64,000 nucleotides of DNA from Rhizobium laguerreae (GTDB taxonomy: Bacteria > Pseudomonadota > Alphaproteobacteria > Rhizobiales > Rhizobiaceae): NCBI RefSeq assembly GCF_002008165.1, contig NZ_MRDM01000002.1:62001-126000 (forward strand), given 5' to 3'. Numbering within the stretch: position 1 is the first letter of the stretch; each line of letters opens with the position of its first letter. The notes beneath the pieces are model-generated. The model saw only the letters and a program-made list of their open reading frames with translations. It did no database searches and was not told the origin of the DNA. The position numbers and the translations under genes were made by a program. Below are positions 17,395 through 25,314 of this stretch, piece by piece.

Positions 17395-18087
17395 ATGATA
17401 GAGCGTGACGGCTACGGGCAATTCTGTCCGGTATCAATGGCGTCGGAAATCCTCTGCTCGCGGTGGACGACCTTGGTCGTCCGCGAATTCCTTTGCGGAT
17501 CGACGCGCTTTAATGAGTTGCGTCGCGGTCTACCAAAAATGTCTCCGGCACTCCTATCAAAACGACTGAAAGAACTGGAACAATCGGGCGTCATTACGGT
17601 GACAAGGAGTGCGAACGGCATTACCGATTACCAACTCACGGCAGCGGGCGAAGAATTGAGACCTCTGATCATAGGTCTCGGAAATTGGGCTCAACGGTGG
17701 ATGGAATCGCGACTTTCCTTGAAGAATCTGGACCCTTCTCTGCTCATGTGGGACATGCGGCGGAGCCTCGATACAAGAAGACTTCCGACCCGCCGTTGTA
17801 CGATACAGTTTCTGTACCCGGAACTTTCGGCCGCGCAAAAGAGCTGGTGGCTTGTGGTCGAAAACGGAAAAGTCGATCTCTGCAACTTCGATCCGGGCTA
17901 TGATGTAGACCTTCTCGTTGAAGGGTCGCTCCGTTCGATGACCGCAATTTGGATGGGCCTCACGACCATACGTCAGGAAACCGATGCAGAAACGCTGAAA
18001 CTTGACGGGGACAGGGTCCTCGCGCGCGACATGCAGGAATGGCTCGGTCTTAGTGTGTTTGCCAAAACCCCCCGGATGAGGGCTTGA
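17395..18087 (+). CDS. HxlR-family regulator with C-terminal effector-like domain
   Basis: 230 residues from an ATG at 17395 with GGAGG five bases upstream. Residues ~10-100 are a MarR/HxlR winged helix: CPVSMASEILCSRWTTLVVREFLCGSTRFNELRRGLPKMSPALLSKRLKELEQSGVI. Simple HxlR proteins are 110-130 residues; here an extra ~110 follow, with a hydrophobic SCP2-like segment (LSAAQKSWWLVVENGKVDLC, YDVDLLVEGS), a likely ligand-binding domain. It is divergent from the acyl-CoA dehydrogenase and 20 bp upstream of the broken GFA gene. Confidence 0.9.
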   Translation: MIERDGYGQFCPVSMASEILCSRWTTLVVREFLCGSTRFNELRRGLPKMSPALLSKRLKELEQSGVITVTRSANGITDYQLTAAGEELRPLIIGLGNWAQRWMESRLSLKNLDPSLLMWDMRRSLDTRRLPTRRCTIQFLYPELSAAQKSWWLVVENGKVDLCNFDPGYDVDLLVEGSLRSMTAIWMGLTTIRQETDAETLKLDGDRVLARDMQEWLGLSVFAKTPRMRA

Positions 18088-18106
18088 CGACGTGCGGAGA
18101 ACCTAG

Positions 18107-18537
18107 ATGAGCGAGACCAACCGTAAGCGCCCGTTACTGGGCACCTGCCTGTGTGCAAAGCAGTCTGCTATCGGGTCACAGACGCGTTCATTTTCGCAGC
18201 AAACTGTCATTGCGCAGCGTGTCGTCGCACAACGGGGTCGGCGTTCAAGGCATTCGCCCGCATCCATGGTAACGAACTGACCATCGTTCGGGGTGAAAGC
18301 GAGATCTCCTCATTCGAAAAAGACCAGTTCAGCGATGAGCATTGCAAGACATGCGGCTCGCTGCTGTTTTCTCGCGTTGACGGAGGGTTCGGGCACGTCG
18401 CGATGGGGACGCTGGTCGATGCTCCGTCAATTTCACCGACGGACCACATGTTCGTCGGTTCGAAAGCGCCCTGGTTCACCATCACCGACGCATTGCCCCA
18501 GCACGAAGGGCACCTAACGCGGAAAGAAGCCGATTAG
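18107..18537 (+). pseudogene. GFA/CENP-V-family zinc protein with an N-terminal frameshift
   Basis: From an ATG at 18107 one frame reads MSETNRKRPLLGTCLC, the expected N-terminus with its Cys-x-Cys zinc ligands; the rest (AVCYRVTDAFIFAANCHCAAC...EHCKTCGSLLF) continues in another frame. Adding one G in TGTGTGCAAAG (about 18150-18156) restores a single protein with the CLCGKAVCYRV sequence usual in the family. As it stands, translation could start only at GTG 18151 and would lose the first zinc site. Intact, it would be about 143 residues, of the group that includes glutathione-dependent formaldehyde-activating enzyme; most members have unknown substrates. Confidence 0.75.
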
Positions 18538-18613
18538 GCTCGAAATTTGGACCACCTGCCCGTCAACGGTTTGCTGCATACCAGTAGGACACGGTCCCGC
18601 CAACCGCAGAGTG

Positions 18614-19492
18614 TCAGATCATGCTCGACATGCCGAGCGAAGTGAGCAGGTCGTTCTGGATTGGGCTGACGGCCTCGTTCAACCGCTGGACACCGAGATC
18701 CATGCCTTCAGGCATGACGACCGTCCGCAATGGACGCCGTTCCGTGGCCTCGACCAACTGCTCAATGGCATCGGCCACACGTTGGGGCCGTGGCGGATTG
18801 GCCGCGTCGTGTCCATGGCTGGCGTTGTCCTTGATTTGACCCGGTATCGCCGCGACCTCGCCATATGATGTAAGCACGCCCTGGTCGGAGGGCTCCGGGC
18901 TCGACGAGATAAGGTTGCTCGGGAATGGCCCAGGCTCGACGATGACGGAGTCGATTCCAAAGCCCTTCAGTTCGTACCGATAGGCTTCGGCAAGGGCCTC
19001 AAGCGCGAACTTGCTCGCAGAATAAACGCCGAAGAACGGAAAAACCACGCGCCCCATCAGGGATGTCACATGAACGAGAAGTCCGCTGCCGGCGGCACGC
19101 ATGTGCGGTAGTACGGCGCGGTCGGCCCGTAGGGCGCCAAAGAAATTGACCGCAAATTGCCGTTCGACGTCCGCGACCGTATAGGCTTCCGTGACCCCGA
19201 CGGCCATCGTTCCCGCGTTGTTGATCAGGGCATCGATTTTTCCGTGCTGCCTGATGACCTGCTCGATCGCGGAGTTGACCGATGCCTCGTCGGCGACATC
19301 CATTTCAAGGACGTGCAATACATGCCCTTCAGCTTTCGCCGCGTCGATGAGCTCGCTCCGGACCTTGGCATTTCTTCCTTCGACGTCTCGCATGGTCGCA
19401 ACCACCGTATGATCCCGCCTGGCGAGCTCCAATACTGTTAGTTTCCCAAAACCACTGCTCGCGCCGGTCACAACAACGACTTTTCTGCTCAT
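18614..19492 (-). CDS. Short-chain dehydrogenase/reductase
   Basis: 292 residues, longer than basic SDRs. VVVVTGASSGFG binds the nucleotide, DALINNAGTMAVG is the NNAG motif, and the catalytic triad is intact (VTSLMGR with Ser, VYSASK with Tyr and Lys). ATMRD after strand 2 suggests NADP preference. The C-terminal extension with RPQRVADAIEQLVEATERRPLRTVVMPEG is common in SDRs annotated as oxidoreductases or 17-beta-HSD-like. It is divergent from a TetR regulator with a dyad in the gap. Confidence 0.92.
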   Translation of the reverse strand: MSRKVVVVTGASSGFGKLTVLELARRDHTVVATMRDVEGRNAKVRSELIDAAKAEGHVLHVLEMDVADEASVNSAIEQVIRQHGKIDALINNAGTMAVGVTEAYTVADVERQFAVNFFGALRADRAVLPHMRAAGSGLLVHVTSLMGRVVFPFFGVYSASKFALEALAEAYRYELKGFGIDSVIVEPGPFPSNLISSSPEPSDQGVLTSYGEVAAIPGQIKDNASHGHDAANPPRPQRVADAIEQLVEATERRPLRTVVMPEGMDLGVQRLNEAVSPIQNDLLTSLGMSSMI

Positions 19493-19570
19493 CTTAAGTC
19501 CTTTCTCTGAAATCCAAGGGGCGTCCCATCCTCATAGACAGACCTGTATGTATTTGCAATCTTTAAATTG

Positions 19571-19584
19571 ACAGAATAGTCTGT
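19571..19584. promoter_or_regulatory. Dyad ACAGA-N4-TCTGT between SDR and TetR genes
   Basis: ACAGA (19571-19575) and TCTGT (19580-19584) form an exact inverted repeat 35 bp upstream of the TetR start. A related ACAG-AC-CTGT dyad lies at 19538-19547 nearer the SDR start. Together they look like paired TetR operators controlling both promoters; assignment is inferred. Confidence 0.4.
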
Positions 19585-19618
19585 ATACCAGTGTCCGAAG
19601 AATCTGAGGTGGCGAAGG

Positions 19619-20275
19619 ATGGAAACGCGCGGCATGCTTGAGTTCGTGGATGTGGAGGGGCAGCCGCTCAACGCCCTTGCCCCGCGAGAACGTATATTAA
19701 AGACGGCGTCGGACCTGTTTTACCGGTTCAGTATCCACTCAGTTGGGATAGACCGCATCATTGCCGAAAGCGGCGTGGCCAAGATGACGTTCTACAAGCA
19801 CTTTCCATCAAAGGCAGACCTGATCGCTACCTATTTGCGTTACAAAACGGACACCTGGTTTCAGATGCTCGCAACCTCGACTGAAAGAGCCGGGCTGTCG
19901 CCGCTGGAGCGCGTCCTCGCCATCTTTGATGCGTTAGAGGAACCGTTCCGTGCGCCTTCCTTCCGCGGCTGTCCCTTCGTGAAAGGACTGGCCGAGTTCG
20001 GACCGGAGGCTAACTCCCCAGACGTGCAGGCAACCATCGCCGCGTATTTTAAGGGCTTACATGGATTTGTTGCGTCACTCATCGAGCCTTTGCCATTAAG
20101 CAAACCCGAAAGAGCCGTGATCCAGATGCTGTCGCTCTTCCAGGGCGCGATGGTGATCGCACAATCGACGCGCGATCCTGCCATAGTGGAGGCAAACCGC
20201 GATGCAGCCAGGGTGTTGCTTGAGGATGCGTTGATCACGTCGCCTGAACCTGAATTTCGTTCAGCGGTGGGGTAG
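19619..20275 (+). CDS. TetR-family transcription regulator
   Basis: 218 residues. Helix-turn-helix region RERILKTASDLFYRFSIHSVGIDRIIAESGVAKMTFYKHFPSKADL is canonical. The ligand-binding half contains FRGCPFVKGLAEFG, a motif of the YxaF/LmrA-like group. Divergent from the SDR at 18614, its likely target. GAGG upstream of the ATG is modest ribosome-site support. Confidence 0.92.
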   Translation: METRGMLEFVDVEGQPLNALAPRERILKTASDLFYRFSIHSVGIDRIIAESGVAKMTFYKHFPSKADLIATYLRYKTDTWFQMLATSTERAGLSPLERVLAIFDALEEPFRAPSFRGCPFVKGLAEFGPEANSPDVQATIAAYFKGLHGFVASLIEPLPLSKPERAVIQMLSLFQGAMVIAQSTRDPAIVEANRDAARVLLEDALITSPEPEFRSAVG

Positions 20276-20361
20276 ACGATCTCGCCCGGCGCGGCTCGAC
20301 GCAGCGGCTTCCTTTTGATCTGGCGATGCACAGTGGGCAGTCACCGAAATATTCTGGTCGC

Positions 20362-20745
20362 TTACGCCGGATCTTGCGACGCTGCGGCACGCGCATCACG
20401 TCGCATGAACGCCCAGTCGATGAGTTCCGCCATCGATGGACCGAGTGCGATCCCCATATCACTCAGTGCATATTCGACCTTTGGCGGCACCTGTGGATAG
20501 ACGGTTCTTGTCACGATACCATCCTTCTCCAACTCCTTGAGTTGCTGGATCAGCATCTTCTGGTTCACGCCCTCGACGCGCTTTTCGAGTTCCGAGAATC
20601 TCAGCGGACCCTTTGCAGCGAAGAGCTGGCAGATGATGACGATCTTCCACTTCCCTTCAAGGACCCGCAGAGCATCCTGGGTTGCCGCCGCCCATACCAT
20701 TCGCTGCTTCGGGTCGTCGCAGCGCCAGTCTCGTTCAACTGCCAT
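20362..20745 (-). CDS. HxlR-family transcription regulator
   Basis: 127 residues from MAVERDWRCDDPKQRMVWAA. The winged helix DALRVLEGKWKIVIICQLFAAKGPLRFSELEKRVEGVNQKMLIQQLKELEKDGIV is typical, though it lacks the usual CP N-terminal Cys (a Cys is in DWRCDD). The start at 20745 has AGAGG upstream; a perfect palindrome lies 10 bp before it. Divergent from the F420-type oxidoreductase, its likely target. Confidence 0.92.
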   Translation of the reverse strand: MAVERDWRCDDPKQRMVWAAATQDALRVLEGKWKIVIICQLFAAKGPLRFSELEKRVEGVNQKMLIQQLKELEKDGIVTRTVYPQVPPKVEYALSDMGIALGPSMAELIDWAFMRRDARAAASQDPA

Positions 20746-20754
20746 ACATACCTC

Positions 20755-20769
20755 TGGGTAGGTTACCCA
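20755..20769. promoter_or_regulatory. Perfect palindrome TGGGTA-GGT-TACCCA next to the HxlR start
   Basis: A 6-3-6 inverted repeat 10 bp upstream of the HxlR start and 111 bp from the divergent oxidoreductase. The position would block both transcription and translation of the regulator gene. Inferred autoregulatory operator. Confidence 0.5.
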
Positions 20770-20880
20770 CCTTTTAGTCGGTTCTTGCCGTACCCGGTAG
20801 CTGATCCTATTCTTTGGAGCACAACAAGTCACGCTTCCGTTGGCGTGCGTTGAATCCAATATTCGCAGCAAGGAAATGAT

Positions 20881-21615
20881 ATGAACATCGGGATTGTCGG
20901 CGCAGGGAACATCGGCGCGACACTTGCACGCAAGCTCGCGGCCGCAGATCACGAGGTCAAGCTTGCCAACTCAAAGGGTCCGGAATCCATCCGCGATCTC
21001 GCCGCGGAAGTCGGTGCGACGGCAACGACCAAGGAAGATGCCGTGACGGGGGTGGACATTGTGATCCTTTCCATCCCGTTTTCGGCTCATCGCGATCTTG
21101 CCAATTTATTCGCAAATGTTCCCGAGGACGTCGTTGTCGTAGACACGTCCAATTACTATCCGTTCCGTGACGGAGCGATCACCGATGTTGATGGTGGCAA
21201 ACCGGAAGCGGTCTGGGTCAGCGAGCAGATCAACCGACCGATCATTAAAGCCTGGAATGCGGTGCTTTCTGCGACTCTCGCGGAAAAAGGCGTAGACAAG
21301 TCGCAACCCGGCCGCATCGCCCTTCCGGTAGCGGGTGATGACCTCGAAAAGAAGTCGATTGTTATGCAACTGGTAGAGGCGACGGGCTTCGCCGCTCTCG
21401 ATGCCGGGGGTCTCGCGACCTCATGGCGACAACAGCCAGGCACGCCTGCCTATTGCACGGAACTGACTGCTGACGAGCTGCAAACGGCGCTCGAAAAAGC
21501 TGATCAGAACCGCTCGGCGGACAATCGCGAGGCCCTGATCAAGGTCTTCATGGAAAAAGGCGACAGTCTTACTCACAATGACATCATAGCCCTAAACCGC
21601 GCCGGGACCGCGTGA
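20881..21615 (+). CDS. NADPH-dependent F420-type reductase family protein
   Basis: 244 residues. MNIGIVGAGNIGATLARKL is a Rossmann dinucleotide-binding loop; VVVDTSNYYPFRDG and NAVLSATLAEKG are characteristic of the NADP oxidoreductase, coenzyme F420-dependent family. Rhizobia do not make F420 as far as is known, so this member probably acts as a general NADPH reductase or binding protein. Divergent from the HxlR gene, with AAGGAAATGAT as its ribosome site and start. Confidence 0.88.
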   Translation: MNIGIVGAGNIGATLARKLAAADHEVKLANSKGPESIRDLAAEVGATATTKEDAVTGVDIVILSIPFSAHRDLANLFANVPEDVVVVDTSNYYPFRDGAITDVDGGKPEAVWVSEQINRPIIKAWNAVLSATLAEKGVDKSQPGRIALPVAGDDLEKKSIVMQLVEATGFAALDAGGLATSWRQQPGTPAYCTELTADELQTALEKADQNRSADNREALIKVFMEKGDSLTHNDIIALNRAGTA

Positions 21616-21982
21616 GCGACAAGAAGATGAAGGTTGGTATCCTCGGACTAATTTCACGCCACGATGGCGACTCGAGTTTTTCCAACGATATCGGCGCACA
21701 CATGTCATGGCTTCAAACATCAATGCGATGGCCGCTTTCGGGCAGATACTGCATCCATGGCTGACAAGCGGCGCAAAGCAACCTTATCCTTCGATAACGA
21801 AAAAAGTCCGCTTATGGCCAACGGGGCCGGTGGCCCCTAAGTGCTGATATCCCGACAGGTTCCCATATATCGACCTTCTCGGGCGTCCCATTATCTGCAC
21901 TAGGCCAAGTGGGCGAAGGTCGAAGCGATCGCCGACTGCGCCGACGCACCGCCGATCCTCCGGCTGCCGAGCAGAGCTGAAT
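21616..21982. other. Intergenic stretch with a cyclase relic
   Basis: Between the oxidoreductase and the kinase. It contains the cyclase fragment at 21855-21950. At 21722-21742 there is a 21-base sequence, centred on ATGGCCGCTTTCGG, that recurs exactly at 32962-32982. No intact gene. Confidence 0.5.
21855..21950 (-). pseudogene. C-terminal fragment of a class III cyclase
   Basis: Reads VGDRFDLRPLGLVQIMGR, matching the last ~25 residues of the cyclase at 48957-50879 (VGTRFDLRPLGLVPVKGR) and aligning at DNA level over about 85 bp. Nothing upstream is recognisable. Confidence 0.7.
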
Positions 21983-22966
21983 TCAGAGCAGCCGATCGAC
22001 ACATCGTTCGGTCTCCCACGTCTTGAGGAAATTCGCCTGCCTGGCAATCCAGCCGACCGCCTCGCTTCCCCATTCCTGGGTCCGGCTGGCATATTCGCCC
22101 ATCAGCCAAAAATGGCGGACGATCACGAAGCGGTGGGCGGCTTCGAAGTCATCGGGCGTGATCGGCCGGACGGCTCGATAGCCATCGACGAAAGCGTCCC
22201 ACATGGCGGTCGACCTCCGGCCGAAGGATGTTTGCGCCCACAAAAACACCGAGAGGTCGTAAGCGAGGTACCCCGGACCGCCGTCGTCAAAGTCGAAAAA
22301 GACGGCTTCGCCGGCGTCGTTGATCCGCGCATTGGAGCCGTGACAGTCGCCATGGCAATACGTCCACGTCAAATCGGCGAAGGCTTCGATCGCCTTTGCG
22401 GTCCGCGCCGCGATGTCCTCAAGGTCGCTGCGGACGCCGGCGTCTTCCACGACGCCGCTATCGCATATGCGCGCGAGCGGCCGATGCAGCAAATGTTCGA
22501 GGTCGAGCCGATAGAGCGCTCCCTCCGGCTGGAATGTCTCAGCGGCGTTGTGCAGCAGAGCAAGGGTCTTGCCGTTGGCCCGCGCATCGCCGGCATCCGC
22601 CGTATCCGGCTTACGGCCCTCGATCGCCCGGAAGAGCACGGCCTGGCGCGGACCCTCCGGCGCATCTCCCTCAACGAACAAGCTGCCTTCGCGGGTCGGG
22701 ATGGCTGCTGCGACCGGAACGTCCGATTGCGAAACATGCGCCAGGAACGCCGTTTCGGTCTTGACGTCGGCCGGACCACGAGCGCGACGATGGGAAAGCC
22801 GGAACACATAACGCTCGCCGCTGCTCGCAACGGCAAGATATACATCATTCAAGCCGCGTTGCAGCATCCGGCAGGAAACCGGCCCAGCAAGCGGATAATG
22901 CTGATCGATGAACTGTTCGATGGCCGCAATCTGCGGGGTCGAATAGAGCGGATTAAAGTCGAGCAT
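21983..22966 (-). CDS. APH-fold phosphotransferase (small-molecule kinase)
   Basis: 327 residues. The kinase core is intact: the Brenner motif CHGDCHGSN (catalytic Asp207) and the metal-binding FFDFDDGG (Asp225). Overall it resembles homoserine kinase type II / SrkA-like phosphotransferases rather than known aminoglycoside resistance enzymes, so the substrate may be an amino acid, choline-like compound or protein. C-terminal ~50 residues are duplicated as relics at 8346 and 9581. It is followed at once by a cyclase relic. Confidence 0.88.
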   Translation of the reverse strand: MLDFNPLYSTPQIAAIEQFIDQHYPLAGPVSCRMLQRGLNDVYLAVASSGERYVFRLSHRRARGPADVKTETAFLAHVSQSDVPVAAAIPTREGSLFVEGDAPEGPRQAVLFRAIEGRKPDTADAGDARANGKTLALLHNAAETFQPEGALYRLDLEHLLHRPLARICDSGVVEDAGVRSDLEDIAARTAKAIEAFADLTWTYCHGDCHGSNARINDAGEAVFFDFDDGGPGYLAYDLSVFLWAQTSFGRRSTAMWDAFVDGYRAVRPITPDDFEAAHRFVIVRHFWLMGEYASRTQEWGSEAVGWIARQANFLKTWETERCVDRLL

Positions 22967-23079
22967 GGGCGCTGTACCATCGGCTTTGCTGGCAGGCTGC
23001 TTCCGCGGTGAAAGACCATGAAGGCGGTGGCGGCCGCAGGCACCTACGATTGCAATAGGCTGCTGTTTGGATAAGGTGA

Positions 23080-23553
23080 ATGGCGCTATTACTAAACCAA
23101 GAGATGAAAAACAAAATGCAGGCTTCGCGATTTTTGAAAGAAAACTCTCTTTCGATTTCTGTCCTTTCCATCATTTTCGGTCTGTCTGGATGTGTCACCA
23201 CTCAAAACGGTGTCGCTATTTCTGCGGATCACAGTCGGGCTCTGAGTGGAGAGCGGACAAAGATGGGCCAGTCCTACAATTTGAATGAAGACTGCACGGC
23301 TGCAACAATAGCCAATATAAAATTGGTGGAAGCCCCGGCGCATGGCTCGGTTGAATTCGTTAAAGAGAATATTTATTCCAATTACAAAGATGGCATCCGC
23401 AATAAATGCAATTCGAGGAAATCTCTCGGCGTGTCGGAATACTATACTTCCAACAGCGGCTATTCTGGACGTGACATGTACAAGGTGAGGGTGTCCTACG
23501 GGGAGGGAACCATCAAGGACGTCACCGTCAACATCAATGTGATCAAGAACTAA
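23080..23553 (+). CDS. Small lipoprotein of unknown function
   Basis: Up to 157 residues. A lipobox LSGC follows the hydrophobic LSISVLSIIFGLSGC, so the mature protein begins at Cys and is membrane-attached after lipidation. The start is uncertain: ATGs at 23080, 23104 and 23116 are in frame; the last gives the most typical signal length. The mature part is polar with EAPAHGSVEF, resembling Ig-like repeat segments of secreted proteins. The DNA is AT-richer than its neighbours, suggesting recent acquisition. No family recognised. Confidence 0.7.
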   Translation: MALLLNQEMKNKMQASRFLKENSLSISVLSIIFGLSGCVTTQNGVAISADHSRALSGERTKMGQSYNLNEDCTAATIANIKLVEAPAHGSVEFVKENIYSNYKDGIRNKCNSRKSLGVSEYYTSNSGYSGRDMYKVRVSYGEGTIKDVTVNINVIKN

Positions 23554-23705
23554 AGTCGCCGGCAGAGCTGGGCTTATGCGGCTTTCTCAATAATATCGTC
23601 GCGAAGCGGGGTTAAGTCTCCTTCCGCAACGGTCTGTTGCGGTCGTGAACAGGCTTAGCTACGATTGCGGATGCGGTGAGCTTATTCGTTGCGCTTGGGG
23701 TTGGG

Positions 23706-24128
23706 ATGAAATTTTTGCTTCCGGCAGTCTACGCCCTGATGTCCGTTTTCACTGCAGCGACGAGCGCCGACGCGTGCGCAGTACCTCGACCATTTTTTTC
23801 GGAGCTGTTCGACGCTGACGTGATCGTTCGGGGGGCTTTTCTGAAATATGAAGTCTTAAGGCCGGGCCATGAGGCGCGGGTGACCCTCGAAATACTGGAG
23901 AACCTGAAGGGGAGCGTTCAGCAGGGTCCATTGTCTTTCAATTGGACACGGAGCCGGCTTGCGGACCAGTGGAGGGGGCCGAACGACGTGATTGTTGCAC
24001 TCAAGCGATCGAACCCGGAGAACCGCGAAGACTATGAAACCATGCGCGGCTGCATGGTGCAGGGAATCTACCGGACGGACAAATACAAAGAGCTCGTGAT
24101 CGGGATCGTAGCCAGAAGCGCTCGTTGA
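23706..24128 (+). CDS. Exported protein of unknown function
   Basis: 140 residues from MKFLLPAVYALMSVFTAATSADA, a signal peptide cleaved after Ala. The GTG at 23676 is in frame but the ATG at 23706 gives the signal and has GGGGTTGGG before it. The mature protein has DADVIVRGAFLKYEVLRPGHEARVTLEILENLKG, a pattern seen in small periplasmic proteins with an OB- or TIMP-like strand order (binding rather than catalytic). Two Cys remain (ACAVP, RGCMV). No operon partner evident. Confidence 0.7.
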   Translation: MKFLLPAVYALMSVFTAATSADACAVPRPFFSELFDADVIVRGAFLKYEVLRPGHEARVTLEILENLKGSVQQGPLSFNWTRSRLADQWRGPNDVIVALKRSNPENREDYETMRGCMVQGIYRTDKYKELVIGIVARSAR

Positions 24129-24281
24129 TCTGCTGCCGTCCGCTGTTGGTGATTCCGCGCATTGGGAAGGCTGCTGAGATCGCGGATGCCGCATTTTTCA
24201 ACATTCGCGGCGCAGTGCTGACCTGGCCAGCTTTTCTCCGTGGCGCGGAGACCATAAAGGCGGGCGCGGCGCACGCTGTAA

Positions 24282-25151
24282 TTAACGAGTTCCAAATCGT
24301 TCGATAAGCATCTCAGTGAGGGTTCGCACTTTTCGAGAGGGATACTGGCCGGGCGGCCTCACGACGAAGATGCCGGCTGGCGGAATCGGATGGCGCGTCA
24401 TGATTGGCACCAGTGCACCCGAACAGATATGGTCCGCGACAAGCGGTTCTGGCAGATAGGCGACCCCGAGCCCATCCAGAGCGGCCACTACGAGGGACAA
24501 CGCGTTATCAGCTATGAAGCGTCCCTGGGGACGCACCGTGACAATCTCGTCGCCATCCATGAATTGCCACTTCTCGGCGTCCCGCATAACGACTTGGTGA
24601 TTGACAATCTCGTCCGGCGTTTCGGGGGCACCGTGAGCCTCGATGTAGGCAGGACTCGCAACCAGCTTGCCAAGGATCGGTCCGATACGTCTTGCGACGA
24701 GGTTCGAGTCCGGCAGATGCCCCAGCCGGATTGCGCAGTCAAAACCCTCTCCCACGAGATCTACGAAGCGATCGGTATAGGAAGAAAGGATTTGCAGCTG
24801 CGGGTGTCGGCTAGCCATCTGGGAGAGGACGGGAGCAAAATAGGTCGGACCAAATGACAGTGGCGCGGCCACGCGCATGCGGCCTCGAAGCTCACCGGCG
24901 GGCAGGATCGTTTCGCGCACCACATCCAGGTCAGCAGAAACCCGTGCTGCGTAATCTCTGAATGTAGAACCTGCTTCCGTGAGCGCTATGCCACGGGTCG
25001 TCCTTGCAAATAGCTGTGCGCCGAGTTCCGCCTCAAGCCTGGTGATCCGCCGGCTGACCATCGACTTGGAGATACCCAGTCGCAGCGCTGCAGACGATAC
25101 TCCGCCCGCATCAGCGACTTCGACAAATATTCTGAGATCCTCAAGTTCCAC
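24282..25151 (-). CDS. LysR-family transcription regulator
   Basis: 289 residues when started at GTG 25151, which has AAGGAA six bases upstream and gives the standard N-terminus VELEDLRIFVEVADAGGVSSAALRLGISKSMVSRRITRLEAELG. An ATG 55 codons upstream adds a Cys/Ser-rich prefix with no family match. The effector domain is complete (LRGRMRVAAPLSFGPTYFAPVL, GFDCAIRLGHLPDSNLVARRIG). Divergent from the exported amidohydrolase, a plausible target. Confidence 0.9.
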   Translation of the reverse strand: MELEDLRIFVEVADAGGVSSAALRLGISKSMVSRRITRLEAELGAQLFARTTRGIALTEAGSTFRDYAARVSADLDVVRETILPAGELRGRMRVAAPLSFGPTYFAPVLSQMASRHPQLQILSSYTDRFVDLVGEGFDCAIRLGHLPDSNLVARRIGPILGKLVASPAYIEAHGAPETPDEIVNHQVVMRDAEKWQFMDGDEIVTVRPQGRFIADNALSLVVAALDGLGVAYLPEPLVADHICSGALVPIMTRHPIPPAGIFVVRPPGQYPSRKVRTLTEMLIERFGTR

Positions 25152-25314
25152 AAAGCGTTCCTTATTTTGCAACACGGCTTCACACGACCGAGGACTACCG
25201 AGGCAAAGAAGAGAATGACAACTTCGCTGCGGCTGACTCTCCCATGAGCATCCTCGCTGCGGCTTCGACTCACTTCTTCGTCCATCGCACGCATCCGTAA
25301 GCGCCGGCTTGTGC

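Noticed and set aside
22112..23011. 299-codon plus-strand frame
   Set aside because: Antisense to the APH-fold kinase, which has intact catalytic motifs.
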